From Allokutzneria oryzae (lineage in GTDB: Bacteria; Actinomycetota; Actinomycetes; Mycobacteriales; Pseudonocardiaceae): 64,000 nt of DNA. Both the position numbers and the translations under genes were made by a program. Every line of letters begins with the position of its first letter. Position 1 is the stretch's first letter. Location: the NCBI RefSeq assembly GCF_042429765.1, contig NZ_JBHLZU010000032.1, positions 124,001-188,000 of the forward strand, written 5' to 3'. Below, piece by piece: positions 38,498-47,320 of the stretch. The notes under the pieces were generated by a model. The model was not told the origin of the DNA. It searched no databases and worked only from the letters and a program-made list of their open reading frames with translations.

Positions 38498-38570
38498 CGA
38501 TACCCGTTCGGGTACCGAAAGAAATGTCGACCGAAGGGTTGACAAGCGCGCCGTGCGACACCGAAAAGTC
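38498..38570. promoter_or_regulatory. ACCGAAA motif cluster between the giant gene and the ESX regulator
   Basis: The 162-base gap 38490-38651 holds ACCGAAA at 38514-38520, ACCGAAG at 38530-38536 and ACCGAAAAGTC at 38560-38570; the last is identical to 38 of no other site here except 58528-58538. An imperfect hairpin (CGATACCCG/CGGGTACCG, 38498-38517) overlaps the first motif and could also help end transcription of the giant gene. This is a probable promoter-operator region for the downstream regulator and ESX genes. Confidence 0.45.
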
Positions 38571-38651
38571 GATTTCTTGCGGTTGTCGCGGTCTGATCCG
38601 GCCGCCCATGCTCGGTGTCGTCGAATGGCGGTATCGAATGGCAGGTGAGCA

Positions 38652-39320
38652 GTGATTCAGGAATCGACTCCACGGCCCGCTCCGGCAGACGCCCGGTCGT
38701 GCCGGGATGTCGGTTCCGTCGCCGCCGTGCGGGTCCTGGTGCGGGCCGGTGACCCGATCAGCCTCGCCGGGGTGGCGGGCCAGCTCGGCCAGTGGCCCGC
38801 CGTCGACGTGGTCACCGCGGACTCCGACGTCGCGCTGCTGGTTGTGGACACCGTGGACTCCGGCACCGTCGCACTGCTGCGGGAGCTCGGCAGGCCGCGG
38901 GTCGTGCTGGTGGCGAACCGGGTCACCGACGCGCAGGTTCTCGACGCGGTCGAGTTCGGCCTGCGGGCGGTGGTGCCGCGCGCCGAGGCGACCGCGGAGC
39001 GGCTGGTGCACGCGGTGCTCACCGCCCACCGGGGCGGTGCGGACCTGCCGCCGGAGCTGCTCGGCGAGCTGCTGACCCAGCTCGCCCGCCTGCAACGGGA
39101 GGTGCTGGGCCCGATCGGCCTGACCGCCGCCGGGGTCACCGTCCGCGAGGCGGAGGTGCTGCGGCTGACCGCCGAGGGCCTTGACACCGGGGAGATCGCC
39201 GAGCGGATGTGCTTCTCCGAGGGAACGGTCAAATCCGTCGTGCACGGGCTGATGCGGAAGTTCGGTCTCCGCAACCGCGTGCACGTGGTCGCGCACGCCA
39301 TTCGCGCGGGAATCATCTAA
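38652..39320 (+). CDS. LuxR-family regulator with degenerate receiver domain
   Basis: A 222-residue protein with response-regulator layout, starting at GTG. The N-terminal part follows the receiver pattern (VRVLVRAGDPIS, LLVVDTVDSG, RPRVVLVAN, RAVVPRAEA), but the acidic pocket is reduced to one Asp, the conserved Ser/Thr is Ala and the conserved Lys is Arg, so normal phosphorylation is doubtful. The C-terminal LuxR helix-turn-helix is complete: TVREAEVLRLTAEGLDTGEI, then SEGTVKSVVHGLMRKFGL. No sensor kinase is nearby. It stands at the head of the ESX genes, 51 bases before the first WXG100 gene, and probably regulates them. Confidence 0.8.
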   Translation: MIQESTPRPAPADARSCRDVGSVAAVRVLVRAGDPISLAGVAGQLGQWPAVDVVTADSDVALLVVDTVDSGTVALLRELGRPRVVLVANRVTDAQVLDAVEFGLRAVVPRAEATAERLVHAVLTAHRGGADLPPELLGELLTQLARLQREVLGPIGLTAAGVTVREAEVLRLTAEGLDTGEIAERMCFSEGTVKSVVHGLMRKFGLRNRVHVVAHAIRAGII

Positions 39321-39371
39321 CCGCACGCCTTTTCCGGGCGTGCCAAGGAAAAGCTCGAAAGAGAGAAGACG

Positions 39372-39686
39372 ATGAACCAGCCGCTTTCCGTCACAACCCC
39401 GGGAATGCAGCGGGCCGCCGAGGACTTCCGGGCGGCGCTGGCCACTTCGCGGCGCACCCAGAGCGGGATGCAGACCCAGATCTCCACCCTCGGTGTGGCG
39501 TGGACCGGTGAGGCCGCGACCCGCTTCAACCGGTCGCTCAACGCCTGGTCCGCCGAGTACGCCAACATCCTGCGCCAGCTCGAACGCATCCTCGGCGCGC
39601 TTGAGGGCAGCAAGGCCACCTACGCCAAGACCGAGGCCGCCGCGACCGACGCCGCGAGCAGCGCCATGCGCGGTCTGCCCATCTGA
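39372..39686 (+). CDS. WXG100-family protein (EsxA/EsxB-like)
   Basis: A 104-residue WXG100 protein. Two helices flank the turn motif AWTGEAATRF (Trp44-Thr-Gly46), a true WxG. A GAGAGAAG ribosome binding site precedes the ATG. It is the first of two adjacent small WXG100 genes and so probably one half of an exported heterodimer recognised by EccC. Confidence 0.85.
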   Translation: MNQPLSVTTPGMQRAAEDFRAALATSRRTQSGMQTQISTLGVAWTGEAATRFNRSLNAWSAEYANILRQLERILGALEGSKATYAKTEAAATDAASSAMRGLPI

Positions 39687-39717
39687 TCACCCTTCGAGCG
39701 ACACAGGAGAGAACACC

Positions 39718-40023
39718 ATGGCGGAGTACACAGTCACCTTCGGCCGCGTGCAGGGCGTGCTCAGCGAGATGGCGGCCATCGACAGCCAGATCAAGTCGAT
39801 GCTCGCCAAGCTGGAGCAGGACGCCCAGCACAACCTCGCGCAGTGGAACAGCGACGCGCAGCTGGCCTACCGCGACTGCAAGGCGAAGTGGGACCACTCG
39901 GCGCGGCAGATGCCGGTGCTGCTCGCGCAGGCGCGCACCGCGCTCGGCGACATCATGGCCGGTTACACCGGCGCGGAGAAGGCGGGCACCGAGATGTTCG
40001 GTGGCACTGGCGTCGGACGCTGA
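39718..40023 (+). CDS. WXG100-family protein (EsxA/EsxB-like partner)
   Basis: A 101-residue WXG100 protein. The turn motif is QWNSDAQLAY, with Trp43 but Ser in place of the usual Gly. I start at the ATG at 39718, preceded by AGGAGAG; the frame is open upstream across the previous gene but without similarity. It lies 31 bases after the other WXG100 gene, the common arrangement for heterodimer partners. The C-terminal Tyr-containing segment (GYTGAEKAGTEMF) may be part of the export signal. Confidence 0.82.
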   Translation: MAEYTVTFGRVQGVLSEMAAIDSQIKSMLAKLEQDAQHNLAQWNSDAQLAYRDCKAKWDHSARQMPVLLAQARTALGDIMAGYTGAEKAGTEMFGGTGVGR

Positions 40024-40024
40024 C

Positions 40025-40576
40025 ATGGGTGTCGGTGACAAGTACGCGGAGGACCTCAGCAAGCGCTGGAGCTCGCCAGGAACCAAGGATCCGAAGACAG
40101 GTGCGGCCCGCTGGGACGACGGCCAGAAGCCCCCGTCGTGGCCTCCGCTGGAGGACAGGGCCGCCTTCGACATCCCTCCGGTGCGGAGGGAACACGGCGG
40201 CACCGGTGACGTGGCGGTGAGCACCGCGGCGGTGAAGTACTTCGCCGAGGTGATGGGCACCTTGTCCAAGGACGTCGACGAGGCGATCCGGGAGCTGGGC
40301 AAGGTGGACGTGCGGCCCGGGAACTTCTACCACGCCGACCGGATCGTGCAGAAGGTCAGCGACACCTCCGCGGACGGGCTCAAGTCCGTCTACTCGGGAC
40401 GGATGCAGAAGCTCAAGTCCGGGCTGATGACGCTGTCCACGCGGATGAACGAGCTGGCCAAGCGGTACGAGACGACCGAGGGCGTCAACTCCGCCGGCGC
40501 GGACGAGGTGACCCGCCTGATGAAGGACGTCGGCACGGCGCTGGGCAGGAGCGGTCCGGCGGCCCCGAGAACCTGA
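40025..40576 (+). CDS. ESX-locus helical protein of unknown function
   Basis: A 183-residue protein starting one base after the WXG100 stop. The first 70 residues are polar and Pro/Trp-rich (RWDDGQKPPSWPP); the rest is mostly helical (TAAVKYFAEVMGTLSKDVDEAIREL and MQKLKSGLMTLSTRMNELAKRYE). No signal peptide or membrane segment is seen. I do not recognise the family. Its size, helical content and place between WXG100 and PPE-like genes suggest a secreted WXG-type protein or a substrate chaperone. Confidence 0.65.
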   Translation: MGVGDKYAEDLSKRWSSPGTKDPKTGAARWDDGQKPPSWPPLEDRAAFDIPPVRREHGGTGDVAVSTAAVKYFAEVMGTLSKDVDEAIRELGKVDVRPGNFYHADRIVQKVSDTSADGLKSVYSGRMQKLKSGLMTLSTRMNELAKRYETTEGVNSAGADEVTRLMKDVGTALGRSGPAAPRT

Positions 40577-40613
40577 TCACGACCACCCGGACTCAGCATG
40601 GAACGAGCCGAAC

Positions 40614-42140
40614 ATGGTTAGTAACAACGCGCAGCGCTACGGCAGCGACATCCCGACGGACAATCGGTACGACGGCTGGACGTGGCGGCAGATCAAGGCG
40701 GCCATCACCGGCGGCTCGGACATGACCCAGTCCCATGTGGATTCGATCAACGACGTGAGCAAGCCGGAGTCCTTGCGCGAGGCCGCCAGGATCTTCCTGT
40801 TCACCCAACGGGTGCTGGAGAAGGTCCGGCGCACGATCGACGAGCACAGCAAGGCCGTCGCGGGCCCGGACGGCCCGTGGAAGGGGCCCGCCGCCGACAG
40901 CTTCATGACCGGCATGGACTACTTCGGCAAGGAGGTGCGCAGCCACATCGACCAGATCGCCGACAACCCCTCCGGGGCCTACCCGATCCCGCAGGGGCTG
41001 CACGCCGCCGGCAACAAGCTGGCCGACGCGATCTGGCGCATCGAAGCCATCGACTCGCACTACGCCAACGAGGCCAAGAAGGCCGGCGCGAGCGTGCACA
41101 ACCACGCCGACCGCGGCGGCGACCTGGTGCACATCTCGGAGAAACCCGAGATCGTCAAGATGATGACCGCGCAGATGCGTGACGTCATCGTGGGGCTGGC
41201 GGGCAACTACGACCTCACCTACAGCACGGTGCAGCCCACCCCGCCCGAGCCGACGTTCTTCAAGGGCGGCAAGCCGGTCAGCGGTGATCCGAACGCACTG
41301 CGCGTGGGCGCCCCGCCCACCGGGCCGGGAGCGCCGGGCTCACCGTCCGGGCCGGGCTTCGGCGGCATCGACGGGGCGGGAGCACCGGGCTCGCCGGCGG
41401 GTTCCGGCCCCGGTGGCGGTGGCTCGGCCTCTCCCGCCTCGCTGCCACCGACGGTGGATCCCGGAGCGTTCGGGCTGAGCGCCGATCCCGCCGGCCCCGG
41501 TGCCGACGCCGCGGCTCGGGCGCAGGGGACGGGCGGTCTGCACACCCCCGGCGCGATGCCCACGCTCGGCGCCCCGCCCTCGGTCGCCCCGTGGTCCCCC
41601 GGCGGTGGTGGCCCCGGTGCGCTGCCCGGGCTCAGCGGCGGGGTGCCCTTGCCCGGCATGCCGCCGGTGTTCCCCGGTGGCACCGGCGGTGGCGTCAAGC
41701 CGTGGGCGGGCGGCACCGGCCCGGGTGGGCTCCGGCTGCCTGGCGGTTCTCTTCCCAGCGCCGGTGGCGTGAAGCCGTGGTCCGGCGGCGGCGCGGGCGG
41801 GCTCGGTGGCTTCGGCGGCGGCGCCGGTGGCGTGGGCGGCTCGGGCTCGGTCAAGCCCTGGGCCGGCGCGGGCAAGGGCCCCTCCGCGGGCGCCGCCGGT
41901 GGCGCTGATGCCCCGCACCCCACGGGCACGGGCCCCCGAAGTACGAGCGGTCGCGGCGGAACCGGACCGGGTGGTTCGACCGCACCGGGCGCCGGTGGCT
42001 ACCCGATGGCACCGCCGATGGGCGGAGCGGGCGGCGGAAACCAGCAGGAACGCGAGCGCACCACGTGGCTGGTCGAGGACGAAGAGGTCTGGGGCGCCGC
42101 CCCCGCCCTCCCACCCCGCGTCATCGGCCGCGACGACTAA
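40614..42140 (+). CDS. PPE/WXG-like T7SS protein with Gly/Pro-rich C-terminus
   Basis: A 508-residue protein. The N-terminal 210 residues are helical with a WXG-like turn (GPWKGPAADSFMTGM, Trp near 88) and a long second hairpin, like PPE or EspB-type ESX substrates. Residues about 215-470 are low-complexity Gly/Pro/Ala. The last 30 residues return to ordered sequence (TTWLVEDEEVWG, then PPRVIGRDD), a tail pattern seen in actinobacterial T7SS-linked proteins. It is probably secreted or surface-held. A long hairpin follows, then mycP. Confidence 0.75.
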   Translation: MVSNNAQRYGSDIPTDNRYDGWTWRQIKAAITGGSDMTQSHVDSINDVSKPESLREAARIFLFTQRVLEKVRRTIDEHSKAVAGPDGPWKGPAADSFMTGMDYFGKEVRSHIDQIADNPSGAYPIPQGLHAAGNKLADAIWRIEAIDSHYANEAKKAGASVHNHADRGGDLVHISEKPEIVKMMTAQMRDVIVGLAGNYDLTYSTVQPTPPEPTFFKGGKPVSGDPNALRVGAPPTGPGAPGSPSGPGFGGIDGAGAPGSPAGSGPGGGGSASPASLPPTVDPGAFGLSADPAGPGADAAARAQGTGGLHTPGAMPTLGAPPSVAPWSPGGGGPGALPGLSGGVPLPGMPPVFPGGTGGGVKPWAGGTGPGGLRLPGGSLPSAGGVKPWSGGGAGGLGGFGGGAGGVGGSGSVKPWAGAGKGPSAGAAGGADAPHPTGTGPRSTSGRGGTGPGGSTAPGAGGYPMAPPMGGAGGGNQQERERTTWLVEDEEVWGAAPALPPRVIGRDD

Positions 42141-42144
42141 TACC

Positions 42145-42206
42145 GCCATTCGCGGGCTTATGGACCTCTCCGCCCTCTACACGAGGTCCATAAGCCCGCG
42201 AATGGC
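42145..42206. repeat. long perfect inverted repeat (24-bp stem, 14-base loop) between PPE-like gene and mycP
   Basis: Bases 42145-42168 and 42183-42206 are exact reverse complements, with core GCCATTCGCGGGCTTATGG. It begins five bases after the PPE-like stop and ends 21 bases before the mycP start. It could attenuate or stop transcription between substrate and machine genes, giving more substrate than machine. There is no T-run, as is usual in actinomycetes. Confidence 0.8.
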
Positions 42207-42227
42207 TTCCTGGAAGGGTGGTGTGCA

Positions 42228-43382
42228 GTGGTGGGGTTGGCGGTGGTGGCGGCGATCGCGCTGGCGGTGGTGCCGCCGGTGGAGCAGCCCGGTGGGCTCG
42301 GCGAGCGCTGCATCCCGCCCGCGACCGTTGTCGAGGCGCGGCGGCCGTGGGCGCAGCACCGCCTGATGCCGGAGCGGGTGTGGCCGCTGACCAAAGGAGC
42401 TGGAGTCACCGTCGCCGTGGTGGACACGGGCGTCGACGGGGATGTGCCGCAGTTGGCCGGGCGGGTGCTCCCCGGGCGGGACGTGACATCCGGTCGTGGT
42501 GGCGCCGACGACGACTGCGTCGGCCACGGCACCTTCGTCGCGGGAATCATCGCCGCCGCGCAGGTCAACGGGATCGGGTTCGCGGGCGTGGCACCGGAGG
42601 CGACCATCCTGCCGATCCGGCAGAGCGGTGACGGCAAGGACGGCTCCGCTTCCGGGCTGGCGGCGGGGATTCGCGCCGCCGTGGATGCCGGAGCGCGGGT
42701 CATCAACGTCTCCGCCGCGGCCTTCTACACCGTGCCCGAGCTGGCCGCCGCGGTCGACTACGCCACCGCCAAGGACGTGCTCATCGTCGCCGCCGCCGCG
42801 AACGCGGCCCAGGAAGGCAATCCCAAGGCCTACCCTGCCGCCTACCCCGCGGTGGTGGCGGTCGCCGCGACCGGGGTCGACGGGGCGAGAGGCCAGTTCT
42901 CCGAGACCGGCGACTACATCTCGCTCGCCGCGCCGGGAGTCGACGTGCTCAGCGTCGGTCCACGCGGCCCTGGGCATCTCGCGGGCACCGGCACCAGCTA
43001 CGCGGCTCCGTTCGTCGCGGGCACCGCCGCGCTCGTCCGCGCCTACCACCCGACGCTCACCGCGGCCCAGGTCAAGGACCGCCTCATCGCCACGGCCGAC
43101 CACCCACCCCGCACCATGCCGGATCCACAGGTGGGGTGGGGCGTGGTGAACCCCTACGCCGCCGTCACCGCCGTGCTGCCCGAGACCAAGCCCCGCAACG
43201 GCCCCGTCACCATCGCCGCACCCGCACCACCGAAACCCGTCGAGCCCGCTGTCTGGATCGCGCTCGCCGCCGCGGCCGGTGTCGCGGTCGCGCTGGCGGG
43301 ACTGGCCGGTGTGCGGCAACTGGCTCCGCAGGGCCGCCGCCGTGGATGGCGGCCAGGAACAACCGAGGAGACCCGTCGGTGA
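42228..43382 (+). CDS. mycP: mycosin MycP (type VII secretion subtilisin-like protease)
   Basis: A 384-residue membrane-anchored subtilase of the mycosin type, which stabilises the ESX membrane complex and processes substrates. An N-terminal hydrophobic segment (1-16) acts as signal. The catalytic triad is Asp66 (VAVVDTGVD), His100 (GHGTFVAGII) and Ser257 (GTSYAAPFVAG), with oxyanion Asn192. A C-terminal membrane helix (AVWIALAAAAGVAVALAGLAG) is followed by a basic tail. The GTG at 42228 has GGAAGG upstream; the next codon is also GTG. The gene overlaps eccC by four bases. Confidence 0.9.
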   Translation: MVGLAVVAAIALAVVPPVEQPGGLGERCIPPATVVEARRPWAQHRLMPERVWPLTKGAGVTVAVVDTGVDGDVPQLAGRVLPGRDVTSGRGGADDDCVGHGTFVAGIIAAAQVNGIGFAGVAPEATILPIRQSGDGKDGSASGLAAGIRAAVDAGARVINVSAAAFYTVPELAAAVDYATAKDVLIVAAAANAAQEGNPKAYPAAYPAVVAVAATGVDGARGQFSETGDYISLAAPGVDVLSVGPRGPGHLAGTGTSYAAPFVAGTAALVRAYHPTLTAAQVKDRLIATADHPPRTMPDPQVGWGVVNPYAAVTAVLPETKPRNGPVTIAAPAPPKPVEPAVWIALAAAAGVAVALAGLAGVRQLAPQGRRRGWRPGTTEETRR

Positions 43383-46300
43383 GCACGAGCATCATCACCC
43401 GCCCGCCGCGCCAGCCCGGCCCGGCCTTGCCCCAGGGCGAGCTCGAACTCCAAGAACCGCCCGCGCTGCCGGAGGTCGCCGCCGGTGACATGTCGGCGGT
43501 GCTGATGTACCTGCCGATGGGGCTCGGATCCGGCGCGACCGTGCTGCTGTTCGCCAGCCCCTCGGCAGGACCCATGTCCTACATCGCCTCCGGGCTGATG
43601 GCACTGTCCACTGTGGGCATGCTCTTCGGTCAGATGGGTCGTGCGACGGGGGAGCGCAAGCGGCGCCTGAAGGGCGAACGCCGCGACTACCTCCGCTACC
43701 TCACGCAGATGCGCCGCCAGGTTCGCCAGGCACTGGGCCGTCAGCGCGCCGCGGCGACGTGGGACCACCCGGATCCGACCGGTCTGTGGGCGATCGCGAT
43801 GGGACCGCGGCTGTGGGAGCGCCGCCCTGGCCACACCGACTTCGGCGAGGTCCGGATCGGCCTGGGCGACCAGCGCTCCCAGGTCCGGCTCGTACCACCG
43901 CAGACGAAGCCGGTGGAGGACCTGGAACCGTTGTGCGCCAGTGCGTTGCGCCGTTTCATCCGGGCATACTCCACCGCGTCGGGAATGCCGGTGGTGCTGC
44001 ACCTGCCCGGCCTGCCCAGCATCGGCGTGACCGGCCCGACCGCTGAGGTCCGTGCGGTGCTGCGCGCGATGGTGGCCCAGCTGGTCACCTTCCACTCGCC
44101 GGACGACCTGAAGATCGCGGTGCTCGTCGCGCCGGACTCCCTGCCGGACTGGGAGTGGGTGAAGTGGTTGCCGCACAACGCCCATCCGACCGCGGAGGAC
44201 GCCGCCGGGCCGGTGCGGCTGGTCGCCGACGACTGCGAAGGACTCGTCGGCCTGCTCGGCACGGCGCTGCTGGACCGGCCGGGGTTCGACGCCGCTGCGC
44301 GCCCGAGCGCGGCCGAACCGTTGCTGGTGCTGATCGCCGACGGTGTCGCCGTTCCCCAGGAGTCGCGGTTCCTGCGCGGAGGTTTCCGCAACGCGGTGGT
44401 GATCGAGGCCGGTGCCCGGCACGGTCTGCGTGTGGTGGTCGGACCCGAGCGGCTGGAGCTGGTCGGAGATGCGGGAACGACTCTGCTCGGGGCGCCGGAT
44501 GCGCTGACTCCTGTTGCCGCGCAACGGCTTGCGCGGCTGGTCAGCCCGCTGCGGGTGGCCGGTGCGGTGGAGGCCGCGGAACCGCTGGAGGCCGACTTCG
44601 ACCTGACCCGCCTGCTGGGCATCCAGGATGCCGCGTCCTACGACGTGCGCTCGCTGTGGCAGGCCCGCGCCCGCTGGGGGAAGCTCCGGGTGCCGATCGG
44701 CCTCGGCGCGGACGGTTCCATGGTGGAACTGGACATCAAGGAGTCCGCCCAGGGCGGCATGGGGCCGCACGGAATGGTCATCGGCGCGACCGGCTCCGGC
44801 AAGAGCGAGCTGCTGCGCACCCTGGTGATCGCGCTCGCCGCGACGCACTCCTCGGAGACCCTGAACCTCGTGCTGACCGACTTCAAGGGTGGCGCGACGT
44901 TCATGGGCATGGAGGCGCTGCCGCACACCTCCGCGGTGATCACCAACCTGGCTGACGAGCTTCCCCTGGTCGACCGGATGCAGGACGCGCTGCACGGTGA
45001 GCTGATCCGACGTCAGGAGTTGTTGCGCGACAAGGGGTACAGCTCACTGGTGGAGTACGAGAAGGCGCGGGCCGGTGGCACGCTGCTCGAACCGCTGCCG
45101 ACGCTGTTCATCGTGGTGGACGAGTTCAGCGAGCTGCTGGCGAGCAAGCCGGAGTTCATGGACCTGTTCGTGATGATCGGCAGGCTCGGCCGGTCCCTCG
45201 GCGTGCACCTCCTCCTGGCCTCGCAACGACTCGACGAAGGTCGCATCCACCAGTTGGAGAGCCACCTGTCCTACCGGATCGCGTTGCGGACGTTCTCCTC
45301 GATGGAGTCCCGCAGCGTGATCGGGGTGTCCGACGCCTACGAGCTGCCGTCGTCCCCCGGCAACGGTTTCCTGAAGATCGACACGCAGACCTTGGTGCGG
45401 TTCAAGGCCGGCTACGTCTCCGGCCCGCTGCCCGAGTCGGCCGGCAGCGCGCGCCCGGGCCCGAAGATCGCCCGGGAGGTCATCCGGTTCGACACCCGCT
45501 ATCGTGCGCCGAGGCTGGTCCCCACCGTCGGACCGGGCACCACTGAGACGGCGCGCGAGCAGAGCGGGAAGCCGGGCAGCGTGCTGGAGACGCTGATCTC
45601 CCGCCTGCGCGGCCAGGGCCCGGCGGCCCGGCAGGTGTGGCTGCCGCCGTTGTCGGCGCCGCCGGGGCTCGACGAGCTGTTGCCCGGCCTGAGCCCGCAC
45701 GGCGCGCGTGGCCTGACCGCGCCGGACTGGCCAGCCTGCGGGCGGTTGCAGGCCCCGGTGGCGTTGGTGGACCGACCGTTCGAGCAACGCCGCGACCTGC
45801 TGACCGCCGATCTCGCCGGTGCACAAGGACATGTCGGTGTCGTCGGCGCGCCGCGCGCCGGGAAGTCGACCCTGTTGCGCACGCTCGTGCTGTCGCTGGC
45901 GTTGACGCACACCGCCGAGGAGGCGCAGTTCTACTGCCTGGACTTCGGCGGCGGAGCGCTCGGCGGGCTCTCGGGCCTGCCGCACGTCGGGTCGGTGGCC
46001 GCCAGGCTGGACCGGGACCGCGTGCGCCGCACGGTCGCCGAGATGCTGGTGTTGCTGGAACAACGGGAACAACGCTTCGCCCAGCTCGGGGTGGAGTCGA
46101 TGGCCGACTACCGGCTGATGCGCGCGCGGGGCGAGGTCGACGACCCCCACGGTGACGTGTTCCTGGTGATCGACGGCTGGTTCACCCTGCGCCAGGACTT
46201 CGAGGACCTGGAGGCCGGTGTCTCCGAGCTGGCATCGCGCGGCCTCGGCTACGGGGTCCACGTGGTGGTCGCGGCGACCAGGTGGTCGGAGATCCGCCCG

Positions 46301-47320
46301 TGGTTGCGCGACCTCCTCGGCACCCGGTTCGAGCTGCGGCTGGGCGACCCGCTTGAGTCCGAGGTCGGCAGCCGGGCGGCGGCCGGAGTGCCCGCCGTTG
46401 CCGGGCGCGGCCTCACCTCGGAGGGCCAGCACTTCCTCGCGGCGCTGCCCAGGATCGACGGCTGCGCCACCACGGACGGCCTGGCCGAGGCCAGCAAGGC
46501 GCTCGTCGCGGAGATCGCCGGGTACTGGCAGGGCCGGTCGGCGCCGCCGGTACGCCTGCTTCCGTCCACCCTGCACGTCACCGAGCTGCCCGAGCCCGAC
46601 GGCGATCTCCGGGTGGCGCTCGGTGTGGACGAGCACCGGCTCCAGCCCGTGGCGCACGACTTCGCGCACACGCCGCACCTGATGGTCCTCGGCGACACCG
46701 AGAGCGGGAAGACCAACCTGCTCAAGCTCGTCGCTCACGCGGTCACCCGCCGCTACAGCCCGGCGGGCGCGCGGCTGGTGGTCGCGGACTTCCGGCGCCA
46801 GCTGCACGACGCGGTGCCCGAGGACTACCGCGTCGGGTACGCCGTCACCTCCGACGCCCTCGCCGACCTCGCGGGCAATGCGGCGGTGTCACTGCGCAAG
46901 CGGATGCCCGGCCCGGAGATCACTCCGGAACGGCTGCGCCGCCGGGACTGGTGGCAGGGGCCGCAGCTGTACCTGCTCATCGACGACTACGACCTGGCGG
47001 GCGGTGGCCACGGCGGACCGCTGGAACCGTTGCTGGACCTGCTCGCGCACGGAACCGACATCGGGCTGCACGTCGTCCTCGCCCGCTCCAGCAACGGCGG
47101 CATGCGCGCGATGATGGACCCGGTCCTCAACCGCCTGTGGGAGTTGGGAACACCGGGCCTGCTGCTGTCCTGCGCCAAGGACGAGGGCAAGTTCCTCGGC
47201 GACGCCCAGCCCCGTCAGCTGCCACCAGGTCGCGCCCAGCTCGTCACGCGCAGAGGCAGCCAGCTCGTGCACACCGCACTCGCCCCCGAATTGTCCACTG
47301 TGGATGGTGAGGATCGATGA
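43379..47320 (+). CDS. eccC: EccC, type VII secretion FtsK/SpoIIIE ATPase
   Basis: A 1,313-residue fused EccCa/EccCb motor, which recruits WXG100 substrates and drives export. Two membrane helices lie near 38-83. Three FtsK-like ATPase domains follow: Walker A GATGSGKS near 469, GAPRAGKS near 823 and GDTESGKT near 1105. The first domain has a full Walker B (VVDEFSELL, Asp581-Glu582). The second ends in DG and the third in DD, so only the first looks catalytically complete, as is usual in EccC. The GTG at 43379 overlaps the mycP stop (GTGA) and has GAGGAG eight bases upstream. Its stop overlaps eccD. Confidence 0.95.
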   Translation: MSTSIITRPPRQPGPALPQGELELQEPPALPEVAAGDMSAVLMYLPMGLGSGATVLLFASPSAGPMSYIASGLMALSTVGMLFGQMGRATGERKRRLKGERRDYLRYLTQMRRQVRQALGRQRAAATWDHPDPTGLWAIAMGPRLWERRPGHTDFGEVRIGLGDQRSQVRLVPPQTKPVEDLEPLCASALRRFIRAYSTASGMPVVLHLPGLPSIGVTGPTAEVRAVLRAMVAQLVTFHSPDDLKIAVLVAPDSLPDWEWVKWLPHNAHPTAEDAAGPVRLVADDCEGLVGLLGTALLDRPGFDAAARPSAAEPLLVLIADGVAVPQESRFLRGGFRNAVVIEAGARHGLRVVVGPERLELVGDAGTTLLGAPDALTPVAAQRLARLVSPLRVAGAVEAAEPLEADFDLTRLLGIQDAASYDVRSLWQARARWGKLRVPIGLGADGSMVELDIKESAQGGMGPHGMVIGATGSGKSELLRTLVIALAATHSSETLNLVLTDFKGGATFMGMEALPHTSAVITNLADELPLVDRMQDALHGELIRRQELLRDKGYSSLVEYEKARAGGTLLEPLPTLFIVVDEFSELLASKPEFMDLFVMIGRLGRSLGVHLLLASQRLDEGRIHQLESHLSYRIALRTFSSMESRSVIGVSDAYELPSSPGNGFLKIDTQTLVRFKAGYVSGPLPESAGSARPGPKIAREVIRFDTRYRAPRLVPTVGPGTTETAREQSGKPGSVLETLISRLRGQGPAARQVWLPPLSAPPGLDELLPGLSPHGARGLTAPDWPACGRLQAPVALVDRPFEQRRDLLTADLAGAQGHVGVVGAPRAGKSTLLRTLVLSLALTHTAEEAQFYCLDFGGGALGGLSGLPHVGSVAARLDRDRVRRTVAEMLVLLEQREQRFAQLGVESMADYRLMRARGEVDDPHGDVFLVIDGWFTLRQDFEDLEAGVSELASRGLGYGVHVVVAATRWSEIRPWLRDLLGTRFELRLGDPLESEVGSRAAAGVPAVAGRGLTSEGQHFLAALPRIDGCATTDGLAEASKALVAEIAGYWQGRSAPPVRLLPSTLHVTELPEPDGDLRVALGVDEHRLQPVAHDFAHTPHLMVLGDTESGKTNLLKLVAHAVTRRYSPAGARLVVADFRRQLHDAVPEDYRVGYAVTSDALADLAGNAAVSLRKRMPGPEITPERLRRRDWWQGPQLYLLIDDYDLAGGGHGGPLEPLLDLLAHGTDIGLHVVLARSSNGGMRAMMDPVLNRLWELGTPGLLLSCAKDEGKFLGDAQPRQLPPGRAQLVTRRGSQLVHTALAPELSTVDGEDR

